Positions 11,155-23,070 of a stretch of 64,000 nt of DNA are shown here, piece after piece. The translations under genes and the position numbers were made by a program. Numbering within the stretch: the first letter of the stretch is position 1; every line of letters begins with the position of its first letter. The notes below the pieces were generated by a model that saw nothing but the letters and a program-made list of their open reading frames with translations, ran no database searches and was not told where the DNA came from. The stretch is from Spongilla lacustris. Taxonomy: Eukaryota > Porifera > Demospongiae > Spongillida > Spongillidae. The stretch spans positions 7,925,377 to 7,989,376 of the forward strand of contig OX442419.1 in the NCBI GenBank assembly GCA_949361645.1, given 5' to 3'.

Positions 11155-12930
11155 AGTTCTAATTATTGCACGCGCATACTATATTCTGTTTGAATACGCC
11201 TTTATCTATAGGAGCAGCTTCTTTTTGACCGATTCACGTATTTTCTAGGCCACTAATGAAGCTTTACTGCATTACAAGGTATGTTTTAACTTTGCTCACA
11301 CAAGCTTCATATATATCCCATACACCTACAATTACTTTTGGACTGTTTCATGCGTTTAGCTTATGTAATGGATGATGCAGCTTGTTTGAATATAGTTTGT
11401 GTTGTTTGCTAGGTGAATCTAGATGACATCATGTTGAGAGTTGTTGACAGTTGTATGGTGGGAGTGGTACTGTGGTGATGTGATGAAAAGTGGAGGTACT
11501 GGGGTGATGGTGGGTGGGGAGAGGGTGAAATAGTGATGTACATGTAGAACACAGTTGTGGTTGGGTGATGGAGGGGTATAGTGGTGATGGAGGTATCATG
11601 GTGGGTGGAGGTTACAGTGTTGATGGTAGGTGAGGGTACAGTTGTGATGGATGGGTGGAGAGATGATGGTGAAAGGGGAAGGGCATGGTGGTGGTGTAGG
11701 AACAGATGGTGATTTGCTAGATGTATAGAGTAATAAGATTTTATGTAGACTAAGTGGTGGGAAATTGTAGGTGGTATGTATAGGCTTTGGGATATTTATT
11801 TTACATGGTGTGTGGACTTTAGAATGTTATGTGTGCCTGTGTGATAGTGCTTATAGGGTGATGAGTGCCTCTCTGTGATATGTGTGTGATACATGTATAG
11901 GCATAGAGTACATGTATGTGTGGGCTGAGGGGCTCAACCCCCCTCTCTCCCTCCCCATCCGCGTACTTAATTTCATTGACCCATTCCTACGCTCCAGTGG
12001 CATGTAACTCTGCAGTAGTGTAACAAGGGTACTTCCCCATATTAGAATGTTTGGCCAAACGCAAGGGGCCTTCCTTCCACCTGCCTCACCCCCTTTAGTT
12101 CTAATTATTGCACGCATACTCTATATTACGCCTTTATCTGTAGGAGCAGCCTATTTTGACCCATTCACGTATTTTCTAGGCCACTAATGAAGCTTTACTG
12201 CATTTCAAGTTTTGTTTTAACTTTGCTCACACAAGCTTCATATACATGTATATCCCCACACACCTACAATTACTTTTGGTGGACGGGTGGACTGTTTCAT
12301 GTGTTTAGCGTATGTAATGGGTGATGCAGCTTGTTTGAGTATAGTGTGCGTTGTGTGCTAGTTGATTTTGAGAGTTGTTGGCAGTTGGATGCTCGGTGGA
12401 TGGAGGGGTACTGTGGTGATGTGATGAAAAATGAGGTACTGGGGTGATGGTGGGTGGGGAGAAGATGTAGAACACAGTGGTGATTGGGTGCATGGTGATG
12501 GAGGTATAGTGGTGATGGAGGTACATGTATAGTGGTGATGGAGGTAGAGTGGTGGGTGGGTTGTTGTGATGGAGGGTGGGGGAGGGATGATGGTGAATGA
12601 GGAAGTGTACAGTGGTGATGTAGGAACACGATGGAGATGTATGGGATGTGTGGTGTAATAAGAATGTATGTAGACTAAGTGGTAGGTTGTACTTTAATGT
12701 TTATTTGTGTACCTGTGTGATATGTGCTTGTTGGGTGATGAGTGCCTCTATACATGTATGTGATATGCGCCTCTGTGTGATACATAGTAGATTTTGTGTG
12801 GGCTCAGCTCAATCCCCTCCCTCCCCCACGTACTTATAAAAAATGTAACTGACTCGTCCCTACACTCCAGTGCATGTAACACTGCAGTAGTGTAACGAGG
12901 GGCCTTCCTTCCGCACGCCTCACCCCCTTT
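11155..12930 (+). repeat. Tandem segmental duplication, unit about 0.8-0.94 kb
   Basis: 11155-12096 is repeated by 12097-12930: both start with TTCTAATTATTGCACGC, share GCTTTACTGCAT, CAAGCTTCATATA and a GTGGTGATGGAGG-rich minisatellite, and end with GGGGCCTTCCTTCC. No coding signal. The CACCCAACC-like open frames are shadows of the minisatellite. Confidence 0.8.
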
Positions 12931-13010
12931 AGTTGTACTTATTCAAGGGTTTACTACAGCACGCACACACACACACACCAAGCTACATTGTAAATGAAAC
13001 TATGCCTACC

Positions 13011-13600
13011 CCTATTCCTACTACTACCCTACTCCTCCCCTTACCTACTACCCTACTACTCCTCCCCTTACCTACCACTACCCTACTCCTCCCCTTGCCT
13101 ACCACTACCCCTGCTCCTCTTACCTACCACTACCCCTACTCCTCCCCTTGCCTACCACTACCCCTACTCCTCCCCTTGCCTACCACTACCCCTACTCCTT
13201 CCCATGCCTACCACTACCCCTGCTCCTCCCCTAACCTACCACTACCCCTACTCCTCCCCTTGCCTACCACTACCCCTGCTCCTCTTACCTACCACTACCC
13301 CTACTCCTCCCCTTGCCTACCACTACCCCTACTCCTTCCCATGCCTACCACTACCCTGCTCCTCCCCTTACCTACCACTACCCCTACTCCTCCCCTTGCC
13401 TACCACTACCCCTGCTCCTCTTACCTACCACTACCCCTACTCCTCCCCTTGCCTACCACTACCCCTACTCCTCCCCTTGCCTACCACTACCCCTACTCCT
13501 TCCCATGCCTACCACTACCCCTGCTCCTCCCCTTACCTACCACTACCCCTACTCCTCCCCTTACCTACCACTACCCCTGTTCCTACTCCTCCCCTTACGT
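13011..13600 (+). repeat. 28-bp minisatellite, about 21 units
   Basis: Unit approximately CTTGCCTACCACTACCCCTA followed by CTCCTCCC. Variant units (CTTACC, CCATGCC, GCTCCT) alternate in a higher-order pattern. Because 28 is not a multiple of 3 and no stop occurs, all three plus frames are open; the predicted Pro/Leu/Tyr-rich proteins are probably artefacts. 13601-14651 beyond it holds a short AC repeat (14070-14091) and no gene. Confidence 0.9.
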
Positions 13601-16079
13601 ATTACTATGGTGCTTGTGGCGGCATGTAATATGCACTTATTGTATCATGTGTTCATATGTGTGATGTGTGCTTGTGTATGTGATTGTGTGCAACATTACT
13701 AGAAGTGCTTTGGTCATCCGTCACGACAGGTTGGAGCTGAACATGTCTACAGGGATGAAGGATCACACAAACTAAAACTGATTTGAATATTTTCTGCATT
13801 CTTGTAAAGGTGCTTTTAAAATGAATCAATTTCAAGGCTTATACAATGTTTTATTGCACACATGTGTACTGAGCTATTGACATGCATGGCACCAGCAACA
13901 TGCTGTACATTAAGCCAGCCAGGGTGTATGAAGAACGCTGTTAGCTTGCCTATGTTGGGACAAAGCCCCTTTTCAGGCCAGAACTTTAGGTATTTGTTGT
14001 GATCCTCTTGGAGAGAGGTATCCACAGATTGAATGCAGAAACTGACTCACACATCTACATGTACATTCCACACACACACACACACACACACCTAATCATA
14101 TTCATGCTTTCAAGGTCAGCCCTTACAATGCAAGCAGCTGCTATCCAATGTCCAGACATGTCAACAAGCCATAAATGGAAGATATCTGGTTTATATAAGC
14201 ACATTCATCAGAAATGGTTCCAATTCTGATCTGGAATGAGACTTTAAATCTCAAAACCTTTTACATTTTTCTGACAAAATGGACGCTCGGACAGTAAAAC
14301 GCACAGAAGCTAATGCATATTATCCTACCACTTTTATATAATAAGCAAAAAATGTGTGTGCTCCACCCCCACCACCTTTCCGCCCCTCCATCCTTATACC
14401 TGACCAAGCTCAATTCCATGGATGTGTGTATACACACTACTAGCTAGTACTGCTGTTAGTCAGAACAGTGATTTCTCATCTGGCATCACAGCTTGCCACT
14501 CTTACATGCAGACCCTTTCGGCTGTACTTGCAGACATCTATGGCAGGCTCAACCTCCATCTAGTGAGGGCCAATGCCACAGCCATTCTCTATTTTGATTT
14601 AACTATAGGCTACATGTGTATGTTTAAGATTGTACCCATATCATGTGTACACACTGTGTAAAAAGGGTTGTTATACAGTACTGTATAACGCGTGTATTCG
14701 TGTGTTATGCACACGTTATACACGTGTTATCCGCATGTGTATAACTTTGCGTATGGATACTCTATACACAGTTGCGTATAACAACTATAGTATAACACTG
14801 TGTATAACTTCTGTATAACATTTTGTATAACAATGTATAACAATATGTATAACAATAGCAAATGGAGTAAAACACTGCGTATAACATAATTATGAATTTT
14901 TAATTAGTCGCTCGTTTCCAGGCCTCTTCTATTAATATTATGATATAAGCAAGTACATAAGTACATGGAACAACAACAAAAAAAAAAAAACAACAGAGAA
15001 CGAGTTCAACGGTGAAGCATCCATGCAGGTGGAAAGGCCATCAGGAAAGTTCCGAGCGCGGTGGGCCCAATCGTCTCTCCTTCCGTGGCGCCTAGCTGAG
15101 TCCAAAAACGCGTTTAGTTCCTCTGATCTCCTCTTATCATCGTCCCATTGTCCAGTTCTTCCTCTTCCGACACGTTAAGTACATCCCTTTCTTGCATGAT
15201 CTGTTACTTGTTCGGATCGCCGCTCCCATAGCTATAGTGTATATAATCAATACTAGACAACATTTTTAAATTCAAGCGCTTACCTAGTTGTGCTCGGATT
15301 GGATGCCCTTCTTTTGAATCGGCTTCAGTAAGAATGCGTTTCAGAGTTAGGTTGTAGTTCGCTATGCCAACTACATTCGCAAAAATGAAAGGACTCACAC
15401 CTTTAACCGACAACAAGTATACCTTCAACCTCTTCTTCGCTGATATCCGAGACATCACTTTAGCATTATGGACGCTTGAGGTTCTGAGAACAAAGAATTC
15501 CCGTTACCAATACAAAGCCACACTGCTTACGCTTCTTGAGACTTCAGCTGATTCAAAAAAGAAGCTGATATAAAGTTACTGTACCTGCGCAGAAAGTGAT
15601 GTCCTACTCTCTCGAGTTGGTGTTACAGAGACAGTTTTGGTCGCAACCTCGCTTACTGATAGTTGTACACATCCGCTACTGAAAATGATTTTCCTGCTGG
15701 AGTAGTGCAAACAGCATCGCCATGCTGCCTAGGACCCAAGGTTCGGCGCGGTCTTCTTCGTCATCATGGTACTAGTACATAGACTGATAGGTTCTACTGT
15801 GACATGAATTGATCGTTGCTCAGGAACCTGTTCGAGGAGAAACTTTGGAATTAGCCACTAGTCCCTCAATTTACTTGATAACCCACCTAAGATACTTCTT
15901 CTGGCTGATAGGAACGTACGGTTAGTTCCAGTATTATAGATTTCCCGACGATGACGCCATACATGCATATCATGTGGCTTTGAAGAGTCTACGCATGCGC
16001 GTTACATTCATTTGAAATGGAAGCCTCGTACGCGCTGTATTTGTTCTGTTCAAAGTGGGGTTTCAAAAGCAAAATCAAC

Positions 16080-16680
16080 ATATTTGATGCACACAAGAAT
16101 ACCGGATCTGGCCACGAAAGTAATTCTATTTGATGCACACCAGCGACCATGACTCTATTAAATGCACACCAGGGACTGCCACTTTATTTGATGCAAAATA
16201 ATCCAATTCAATACAAACCTGGGTCCGGCCACTATCTTGATTCTATTTGAAGCACACTAGGTGTGGTCGCTAACATGATTCTATCTAATGCCCACCAGGG
16301 ACTGCCACTAGCATGACTTGATTTGTAGTTTTAGCTATAGTCATGCTAGCGGCAATCCAGTCACTGTAGAGGTGTGCATCAGATAGAATCATATTAGCGG
16401 CCAGACCCGGTGTGCAGCAAATAAAGTCATGCTATTGGAATTGGCCAGTCCCTGGTGTGCAGCTGCTAGGTTTGTGGTATCGTCCAGCTGACCCTGGTGA
16501 GCATCAAATAGAAACATGTTAGTGACCTGACCTGGCCGGTGTGCATCAAATAGAATCTTATTCACTTTAATGTAATAGTCTTGGTAGTGACCAGGATATC
16601 CTGATTTAATTGATGCAGATTCAATCTGATGAGCCGCTATCCTGATGCACAAAACTCTAGAAGATGCACACCAGGGACTG
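16080..16680. repeat. Degenerate ~42-bp repeat array in two opposed halves
   Basis: Units resemble GATTCTATTTGATGCACACC plus AGGGACTGCCACTAGCAT. Up to about 16330 they run on the plus strand; from about 16335 the same unit appears inverted (GGTGTGCATCAAATAGAATC). So the array is an inverted duplication of a tandem array. Confidence 0.7.
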
Positions 16681-17522
16681 GTGATAGCATGTGTACTGTG
16701 TCATTGCTAAAAGTACTCACAAACTTGCTTTTTTACAATGTTCATGTGGCCACACCCCTTTATGTAAGTCATCTATTAACATGACATGTACATGTACATG
16801 GATGGAAAAGTTCAGTTACAACCAGTGCAGATTGAATAATACACAACATGTACATGTACAGATGTAACAATACACCAAATATAAGTTCACATCAAATCTC
16901 CCAGTTTCCATCAATGTAAAGCTTGATCCTATCAGGATAAAAATATATTAAGACATCACATCATGATCATGCAAACATACCACATATACAATTTGCTGAA
17001 GACTAGTGAGAAGGATAGATTCTTTGGGCACACAGCCACTTGATGGCAGTAATACTATAGTGCCACCTCCATGGAAGCTGCCAGGCCTCTAGCTAAACCC
17101 TCTGCCATATTTTCTTTTTGAATGCTCCAAAATTACAATGTACATTGGCCCCGGGGTTTCAAACTAATAACCACATTCTGAGCATCTTCAAGCTTTATTC
17201 TTCTGCCTGGTCCTACTCGCACAGAAATAAGCACACACAGACAAAGGTAAACATATGCAGATGCACATGCAGATACTGTACAGTGTGTACAAAATGCTGT
17301 AGCTGCATGCACAAATGCATAGAAACACGACACTAAAATGTATGCACGTGCATACCACATAAAAATACACCTGTAATACATGTACCACAAACCAGAAGAG
17401 CTATGGTTGGCCAGCTTGATCACACTGACCTAACATACAATTGTACCTGCTTCCACTGCCCGCAAGGATTCATACTACTATTCCACACCAATGGACACAC
17501 AAACGAACCTGGTTACAATGTG

Positions 17523-17523
<1 letters not shown>

Positions 17524-17583
<60 letters not shown>
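17524..17583 (+). repeat. (GT)n microsatellite, 30 units
   Basis: Pure GT dinucleotide run inside the CACTA element. Confidence 0.95.
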
Positions 17584-17587
<4 letters not shown>

Positions 17588-18957
17588 GCCATACAGGTGT
17601 TTGTGTCTTTTTTAGAAGGACCTAATGTATGTGTGTATATATATGTCATGCACTTGGGGAGGATGGCCCATCATTGTCAAGACCCTAGCTCATAGACGAA
17701 CGTTCAGAAGCTGACAACATTAGCGTAGTACATGTTGCTTTGATTATTTGACATCATGGATGTGTTTAACTACAAGCAATGCTCACACACTCTCACACAC
17801 TCACATACAAACATAGTGCATAACAGAAATAAATAAGAACTTTGCACAATCATAATGTTCTTGCCAATATCCTCTCAATACAACCACTACAAGTGCTATA
17901 CAGCTAGGCACCAAAACATATTACCCAGGCAGTAAAGAGGCTGGGGTCTAACTGGCAGTAAAAAAAACACACACAGTGAATTATAAATACTCCAGAGTCA
18001 CACCAAAGCAATGACACTTCTGTCAGTGCAAACATTGGCAAGGATGCCCCAGTTATCAAGACAGTGGCTGGGGTAGCCTCATATGGGGTGTGCAAAAGCA
18101 GCCATACCCTCCAACTGTGCACAGCAACATAAGTATATGTTGTTCTGTGAGTGCATTACTCCTTTGCAACCCTAATGTATGTCAGAACTTCAAGTGTGTG
18201 CGTGTACACATGTATGTGTCTTAGTATGTGTATGTGTGTTTAAGTGTGTGTTAGGGTACTGTTTAGGGAGCTAAACAGAGTTTAATGGAGCTCTGGTAAC
18301 TCTCTATCAGCATTTGTGGGCAGAGGCAATGCGGTTACATAGGCTCATGGTCTTAGGCGGATGGGAGCCTCATCCTCCCTATTGTTACCATTTGTGCACC
18401 ATGGCCGGCTTATGAGACTATATGCACACATGGGCAGCCTCCCAGCAGTCCACTGGTGCTTCAGGAGAGCTTGTCTGTTTGCATCACCCACCCTCCACCC
18501 CTGCATCACCTTTGTATCCTTTCTGTGTATTTCTTACTTACTGCCATCATGCCCATTCATATTAAATACAGCCAGGGCGGGTTCCTACCGGGCTTGACCT
18601 TCTAACTCAGGGACCCAAGCCTGGGCCAGCGTCTTGGCTTGCATGGTACGCAGGTCACCCAGATGGTGCCAGTGCCACCATCTGGTGCTTGTCTCCCCAA
18701 GTCTCCCCCCACATGACGCATGGCTTGGCCACAGCGACTCCCAACTGGTGATCTGCGTCACTCACGGGAGCTCCCCACGGCCAACAGGTCGAGGTTGGCA
18801 GGGTCACAGCTCAGAGGGGTTCTCGCTCTGGCCCCCTATTCTCGCCAATCAGTCAACTGAGTTGTGTTGGACAGAAGCAATTGTAGCTGAGGAGCTAGGG
18901 GCTGGGTGCATACACCTACTTAGCCTGGGGAAGTTACTAGGCTTGGTAATTAATGTG

Positions 18958-19250
18958 TTAGTGTGTGTGTTAGTGTGTGTATGTGTGTACACATGTGCGT
19001 ATGTGTGTACACGTGTGCATGTGTGTACACATGTGTATGTGTGTACACGTGTGTATGTGTGTACACATGTGTGTATGTATGTGTGTACACGTGTATGTGT
19101 GTTAGTGTGTGTATGTGTGTACACATGTGTATGTGTTAGTGTGTGTATGTGTGATGCTTGTGTGTGTATGTGTGTACACATTGTGTGTTAGTGTGTGTGT
19201 ATGTGAGTGTAAACATGTGCGTGCCTGTGTGTGTGTGTGTGCGTATGATG
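18958..19250 (+). repeat. GT-rich minisatellite with GTACACATGT units
   Basis: Repeated blocks of GTGTGTATGTGTGTACACAT; each contains a short palindrome (GTACAC/GTGTAC). Confidence 0.85.
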
Positions 19251-19551
19251 AGTGTGATGTGGTTTAGTAGGTGATGGAGTTGGTGTTAGGGTGAGTAGGA
19301 ATGTTAAATACTAAACCATCTGGTCATGTGTCAAGCAGAGATCCTGCATGCTTGATATAGAATCAGTGTGAGTCTAGAATATGCACACCTTGATCTGAGA
19401 CCCTGACAAGGTCATTATGGAAGGGCCCAAAAACATGTATATGTTGTGTACACATGTATACATATACATATGAATACATACATGCATATACAACTCATGA
19501 ACCAAATGCACACATACATGTTCACACTGACAAACACGCACACACACACAC

Positions 19552-19556
19552 TCGCG

Positions 19557-19628
<72 letters not shown>
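19552..19628 (+). repeat. (CG)6-(CA)n alternating purine-pyrimidine tract
   Basis: A short CG dinucleotide run continues directly into more than 30 CA units, a 75-bp alternating tract. Confidence 0.9.
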
Positions 19629-19633
<5 letters not shown>

Positions 19634-20285
19634 ACAGAAACACACGCAGCATGTAGCCTGACCCTTGGCGTCTACTACTTACGATCAGATCAGAAAAGCT
19701 AGGTTAGTACTAGTATGCATATTAGACAACCACTAATTATTAATACTGTATAGCAAAACTGCATTGGCTTACCTTGCAGTGGTGAGTCCATCCCACGCGA
19801 CGTCTACACAACTTGCGGCTTTTTGGCTGCACACAGGAACTGTATAGATGATTCAGGTTCAAATGTGCGCAATTCATCGCTAGAGCTCTATTTTTTCTAG
19901 CACGTGTGAACGTACATTTTTATAGCCATACCTCCGACCAACCAGATACGCTATCCCTCTGCGATTTCTTTGTTTGGAACGTCGGAACGCGTAGGCATCT
20001 TTTAGAATTAGTAGCCTACTGCTATTATTAATAATAGCTACATGTATATATATATATTAAATTTGTGTTCAACGAATTACGCCCTCGGATCGGTAGAATG
20101 TAATTAGCATTAGTTATACACAGTTATACAAAATGTGTATAACAACTGTGGTTTTTTGATTAGCACACACTGCTATTATACACAGTTATACACAATTATA
20201 CGCAATGTGTATAACAAGTACTGTATAACTACTTGTATAACAATGTTATACAGGCGAGTATAACAACCCTTTTTACACAGTGACA

Positions 20286-21532
20286 TTGAGTATTGTATTA
20301 TGCATTAAAATATTAATAACACAACAATAATGCTTGATGCATTGCACATTTAATACATTTAACTCATATTAAACTTTTTTATGTTTGCAAATGGATTTGT
20401 AAACTAATATGAAATGCATATGCATGTGAGAAATAATGTAAGGAATGCTTTGACATTGTAGCAACTGCAACTGAGAGGATTGTACTGTGTGGTGTTGCAA
20501 TGGAACGGATCCTTACAACATATACAATTTTTAATATCTATTCTATCCTGGTGTGATTAATGACACACCAGCAAATTTAAACTGATATCAGTCATACATT
20601 ACTTATAGAAGTAAAAAAAAAACTGTTTAATAGTAACTGATCCTATGAAATAATCTTTTTTTTTAAAACAGTTACAATACGTATATATCGTCAGTATATA
20701 ACTCATACACATGCAGGGGTTCTCTATTATATAAAAGTACATAAATGCATATGCTAACGATACCTAATTAATAATGCATTACCAGTAAATGAAACGAATA
20801 AGACTACTTAGCAACCTACATCATGCTCTTTGCCGACATCAGTATAAAGGATGGCATTTAATGAAGTGATTATAATTTTAATGTTCAATTACACAGTGGT
20901 TTTACAGAGGATTTTAAAACCCTTTATAGAATCAAAACTTGATTTGACGCGTCCGCTGCTATAAGAATACAGCCTTATTAATTGGAACACATCCATATAC
21001 ATACATGTATGTGTGTACATGCATATGTAAGGATGCAGTATCTGGCATTATTAACAAATGAAACAACTGTAATACATAAACATTTCCCGGAGTCACTTTC
21101 CCTTGCATTGCACTATATTTTAGTAGTATATAAATATGCAATCGATTAATAATATACAATGATGGGCGTGGCACAATAACAAATTTAGAGAGTGGATATC
21201 CACGAATATGATCATGATATGGTGATCATGCATATGTTGCACAACGGCCATGGGCATGGCGTTGCATTGTTTGGACGAGAGATCAATATATGCAATACGG
21301 TTATCACGCCTTTTACGGGTGAAGGGAGGGTGTGTTCGACGTCGTGTGACCTTTCCAGTTACAGTGTGACCGCTAATACAATTGATTGGTTTATAGTTGT
21401 TACATGTACGCATATACTGTATGTACATGTACAGAGCTAGCTGAAAGTTAATTGAATTATGTATTAAACTACCCAATGACCAATTCACGTGACTGAGATA
21501 TTTGGCGGGTCGTAAGTAAAGGGGGTGGTAAT
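20286..21532. other. Stretch without recognisable gene
   Basis: AT-rich, with short open frames only and no repeat ends recognised. Confidence 0.45.
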
Positions 21533-22390
21533 ATGGCGCATTTGAGCCGGCAGGAATTCAGCGACGTATAGAATATCTTCTATATTATAGCTTCGTGACT
21601 ACTATTATGATGCCAGGTGAGTTACACCTTTTGTTACACTCGTTATGCCTTATATTATGGATTGAATTGATCGAAGGCTTTTTTTTTTTTTTTTTGCAGG
21701 GAAAGTCGTTCTTCGATGCTTATTCTGGCGGGGTTTTAAAATTGGTTACTGGAGGTAGTACTACGCTACATCACAAGGTAAGCCCTGGTAACGATGTTCA
21801 GTAGCTAGGTTCCTGGGAGTTTACCTTTTCGCTGGTTCGACGTAACGTCGGGAACAGTCTTAATGGATTTCTGGTGCGTGGCTGAACAAAAGCGGTTCCT
21901 GGGAGTTTACCATTTCGCTGGTTTGACGTAACGTCGGGAACAGTATTTAATGGATTCCTCAGTGGTGCGTGGCTGAACAAAAGCGCTAAAAGTAAGAGAG
22001 CATCGCTATAGTTGTTATTTATACTTTCCCTTCGTTTCAACACAGATCGTGGCATGTATTGCTTCTCTGCCTCCTGTCGCATTTATGCATGACCATTCCA
22101 ATTGTGTGCAGTTCAGAACGAAAGTAGCACAAGGTAAACCCTACCAGTTATGCATTCACTTCAATAGCACGGTGAGGTACCAAAGAAAGGTAAGTGAAAC
22201 AATTAGATTTAATAGTGTGATATTCATTTTTATTATTCTTAGATGGAGATCAGATGTTACCCCTGCGTGTACTGTCCGAGAGGTAAGGTCATCTGGCAAA
22301 ATTGTTGCCCAATTCATGCTTTCTTTTTTATATACAGATCTGTCCCAGTTCTCAATCAACTTTGTGCTTATGTTATTTTGTACTGTGTGA
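21533..22390 (+). CDS. Unrecognised five-exon gene, 115-aa product (predicted)
   Basis: I assembled this from splice signals: exons 21533-21565, 21700-21777, 22046-22189, 22243-22282 and 22338-22390. All introns are GT-AG, phases match at every junction and the total is 116 codons including TGA. Intron 1 ends in a 17-T tract plus GCAG, a strong acceptor; its donor (GTATAG) is weak, so the first exon is the least certain. The product (MAHLSRQEF... then GKSFFDAYSGG, VACIASLPPVAFMHDH, CYPCVYCPR) matches no family I know; four Cys near the C-terminus could be a metal site. Exons 3-4 are also open as one read-through frame. Intron 2 carries a tandem duplication. Confidence 0.4.
21808..21985 (+). 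repeat. Tandem duplication, two ~88-bp units
   Basis: GGTTCCTGGGAGTTTACC to GGCTGAACAAAAGCG occurs twice in succession with a few substitutions and a 5-bp indel. Lies in intron 2 of the predicted gene. Confidence 0.85.
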
Positions 22391-22868
22391 AGCCAATTAT
22401 ATATTTTTAATAACCTGCAACATATTCAGTACAAGGAATTAATTGACATAACCCGTAAATTAACCACGTATCTTCCAATTGCCAATACGTCATACAATAA
22501 TTCTTACGTACAAGTACGCGGTCCTCGTACGGTGTTTGCCCGGTTTCGTTCAAAATTGCACGTACGCGTGCGATAATAAATCCGAACTCATCCGTGCGCG
22601 TACAAATTAGCTTCCGGGACCGTGAAATCAATCGTATGAAATCGGTCCACTCGCGGTTTCGGATGGAAATGGCTCGCGTAACTCGGAAGCATGCTCTTCC
22701 GGTCGATATTACGTGTTCTCTCGGGCCCGGAATCAATGCCCTGAATTGCTGTGACTGTGCGTGGTTCATCCTTTGGCATTGCAGGAGCGTGATCATTGGC
22801 TACAATGTAAAGAATAGATTCCAATTTGCCACCTCAAATAATTTTGACATCCTTACATGTATACGTAC

Positions 22869-22967
22869 CTCAGGGTAGAGGACATCCCAAGCAAAGGTGT
22901 TTGCTTGAGGGCCCCTAAAACCTTCATCTATTGCAATCCCAAACAAGAAGTGTTGGATTGCCTCTAC
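22869..22967 (-). other. Orphan exon candidate (33 codons)
   Basis: Open phase-0 segment bounded by an acceptor (TTTTATCGCACAG) and a donor (GAG/GTACGT), coding for VEAIQHFLFGIAIDEGF and following residues. It may be an alternative 3' exon of the neighbouring minus-strand gene; not recognised. 22391-22868 between the two predicted genes contains short CGTACG-like palindromic words and no other gene. Confidence 0.35.
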
Positions 22968-23070
22968 CTGTGCGATAAAATACATAAGAATTTTTACACC
23001 ATATTACAATTACACTAACGCACTACTAAGATATTATTGATTGGCCAACTTGAAAAATAGAGCTTCAAGT

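Larger units (their letters stand above)
14652..20282. mobile_element. CACTA (EnSpm)-type element, 5.6 kb, TSD ACA
   Basis: Left end CACTGTGTAAAAAGGGTTGT and right end its inverse, flanked by ACA at 14649-14651 and 20283-20285. CACTG tips, a 3-bp target duplication and arrays of subterminal repeats (here many GTATAACA words within about 220 bp of each end) are the diagnostic traits of CACTA elements. No intact transposase is visible; a few exon-like pieces occur at 15.1-15.6 kb on the minus strand, not recognised. The interior is filled with a degenerate 42-bp repeat array and GT/CA microsatellites. Probably non-autonomous or decayed. Confidence 0.8.

Noticed and set aside
12933..13702. Long Pro/Leu/Thr/Tyr-rich open frames in three plus frames
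   Set aside because: They are the 28-bp minisatellite read in each frame; no start context, domain or splice support.
21830..21845. tRNA B-box-like GGTTCGA sequence
   Set aside because: No matching acceptor and anticodon stems around it; it is part of a tandem duplication.
22127..22151. Splice pair GTAAACC...TACCAG in exon 3 of the small plus-strand gene
   Set aside because: The implied intron would be about 14 bp, too short; the exon is open across it.
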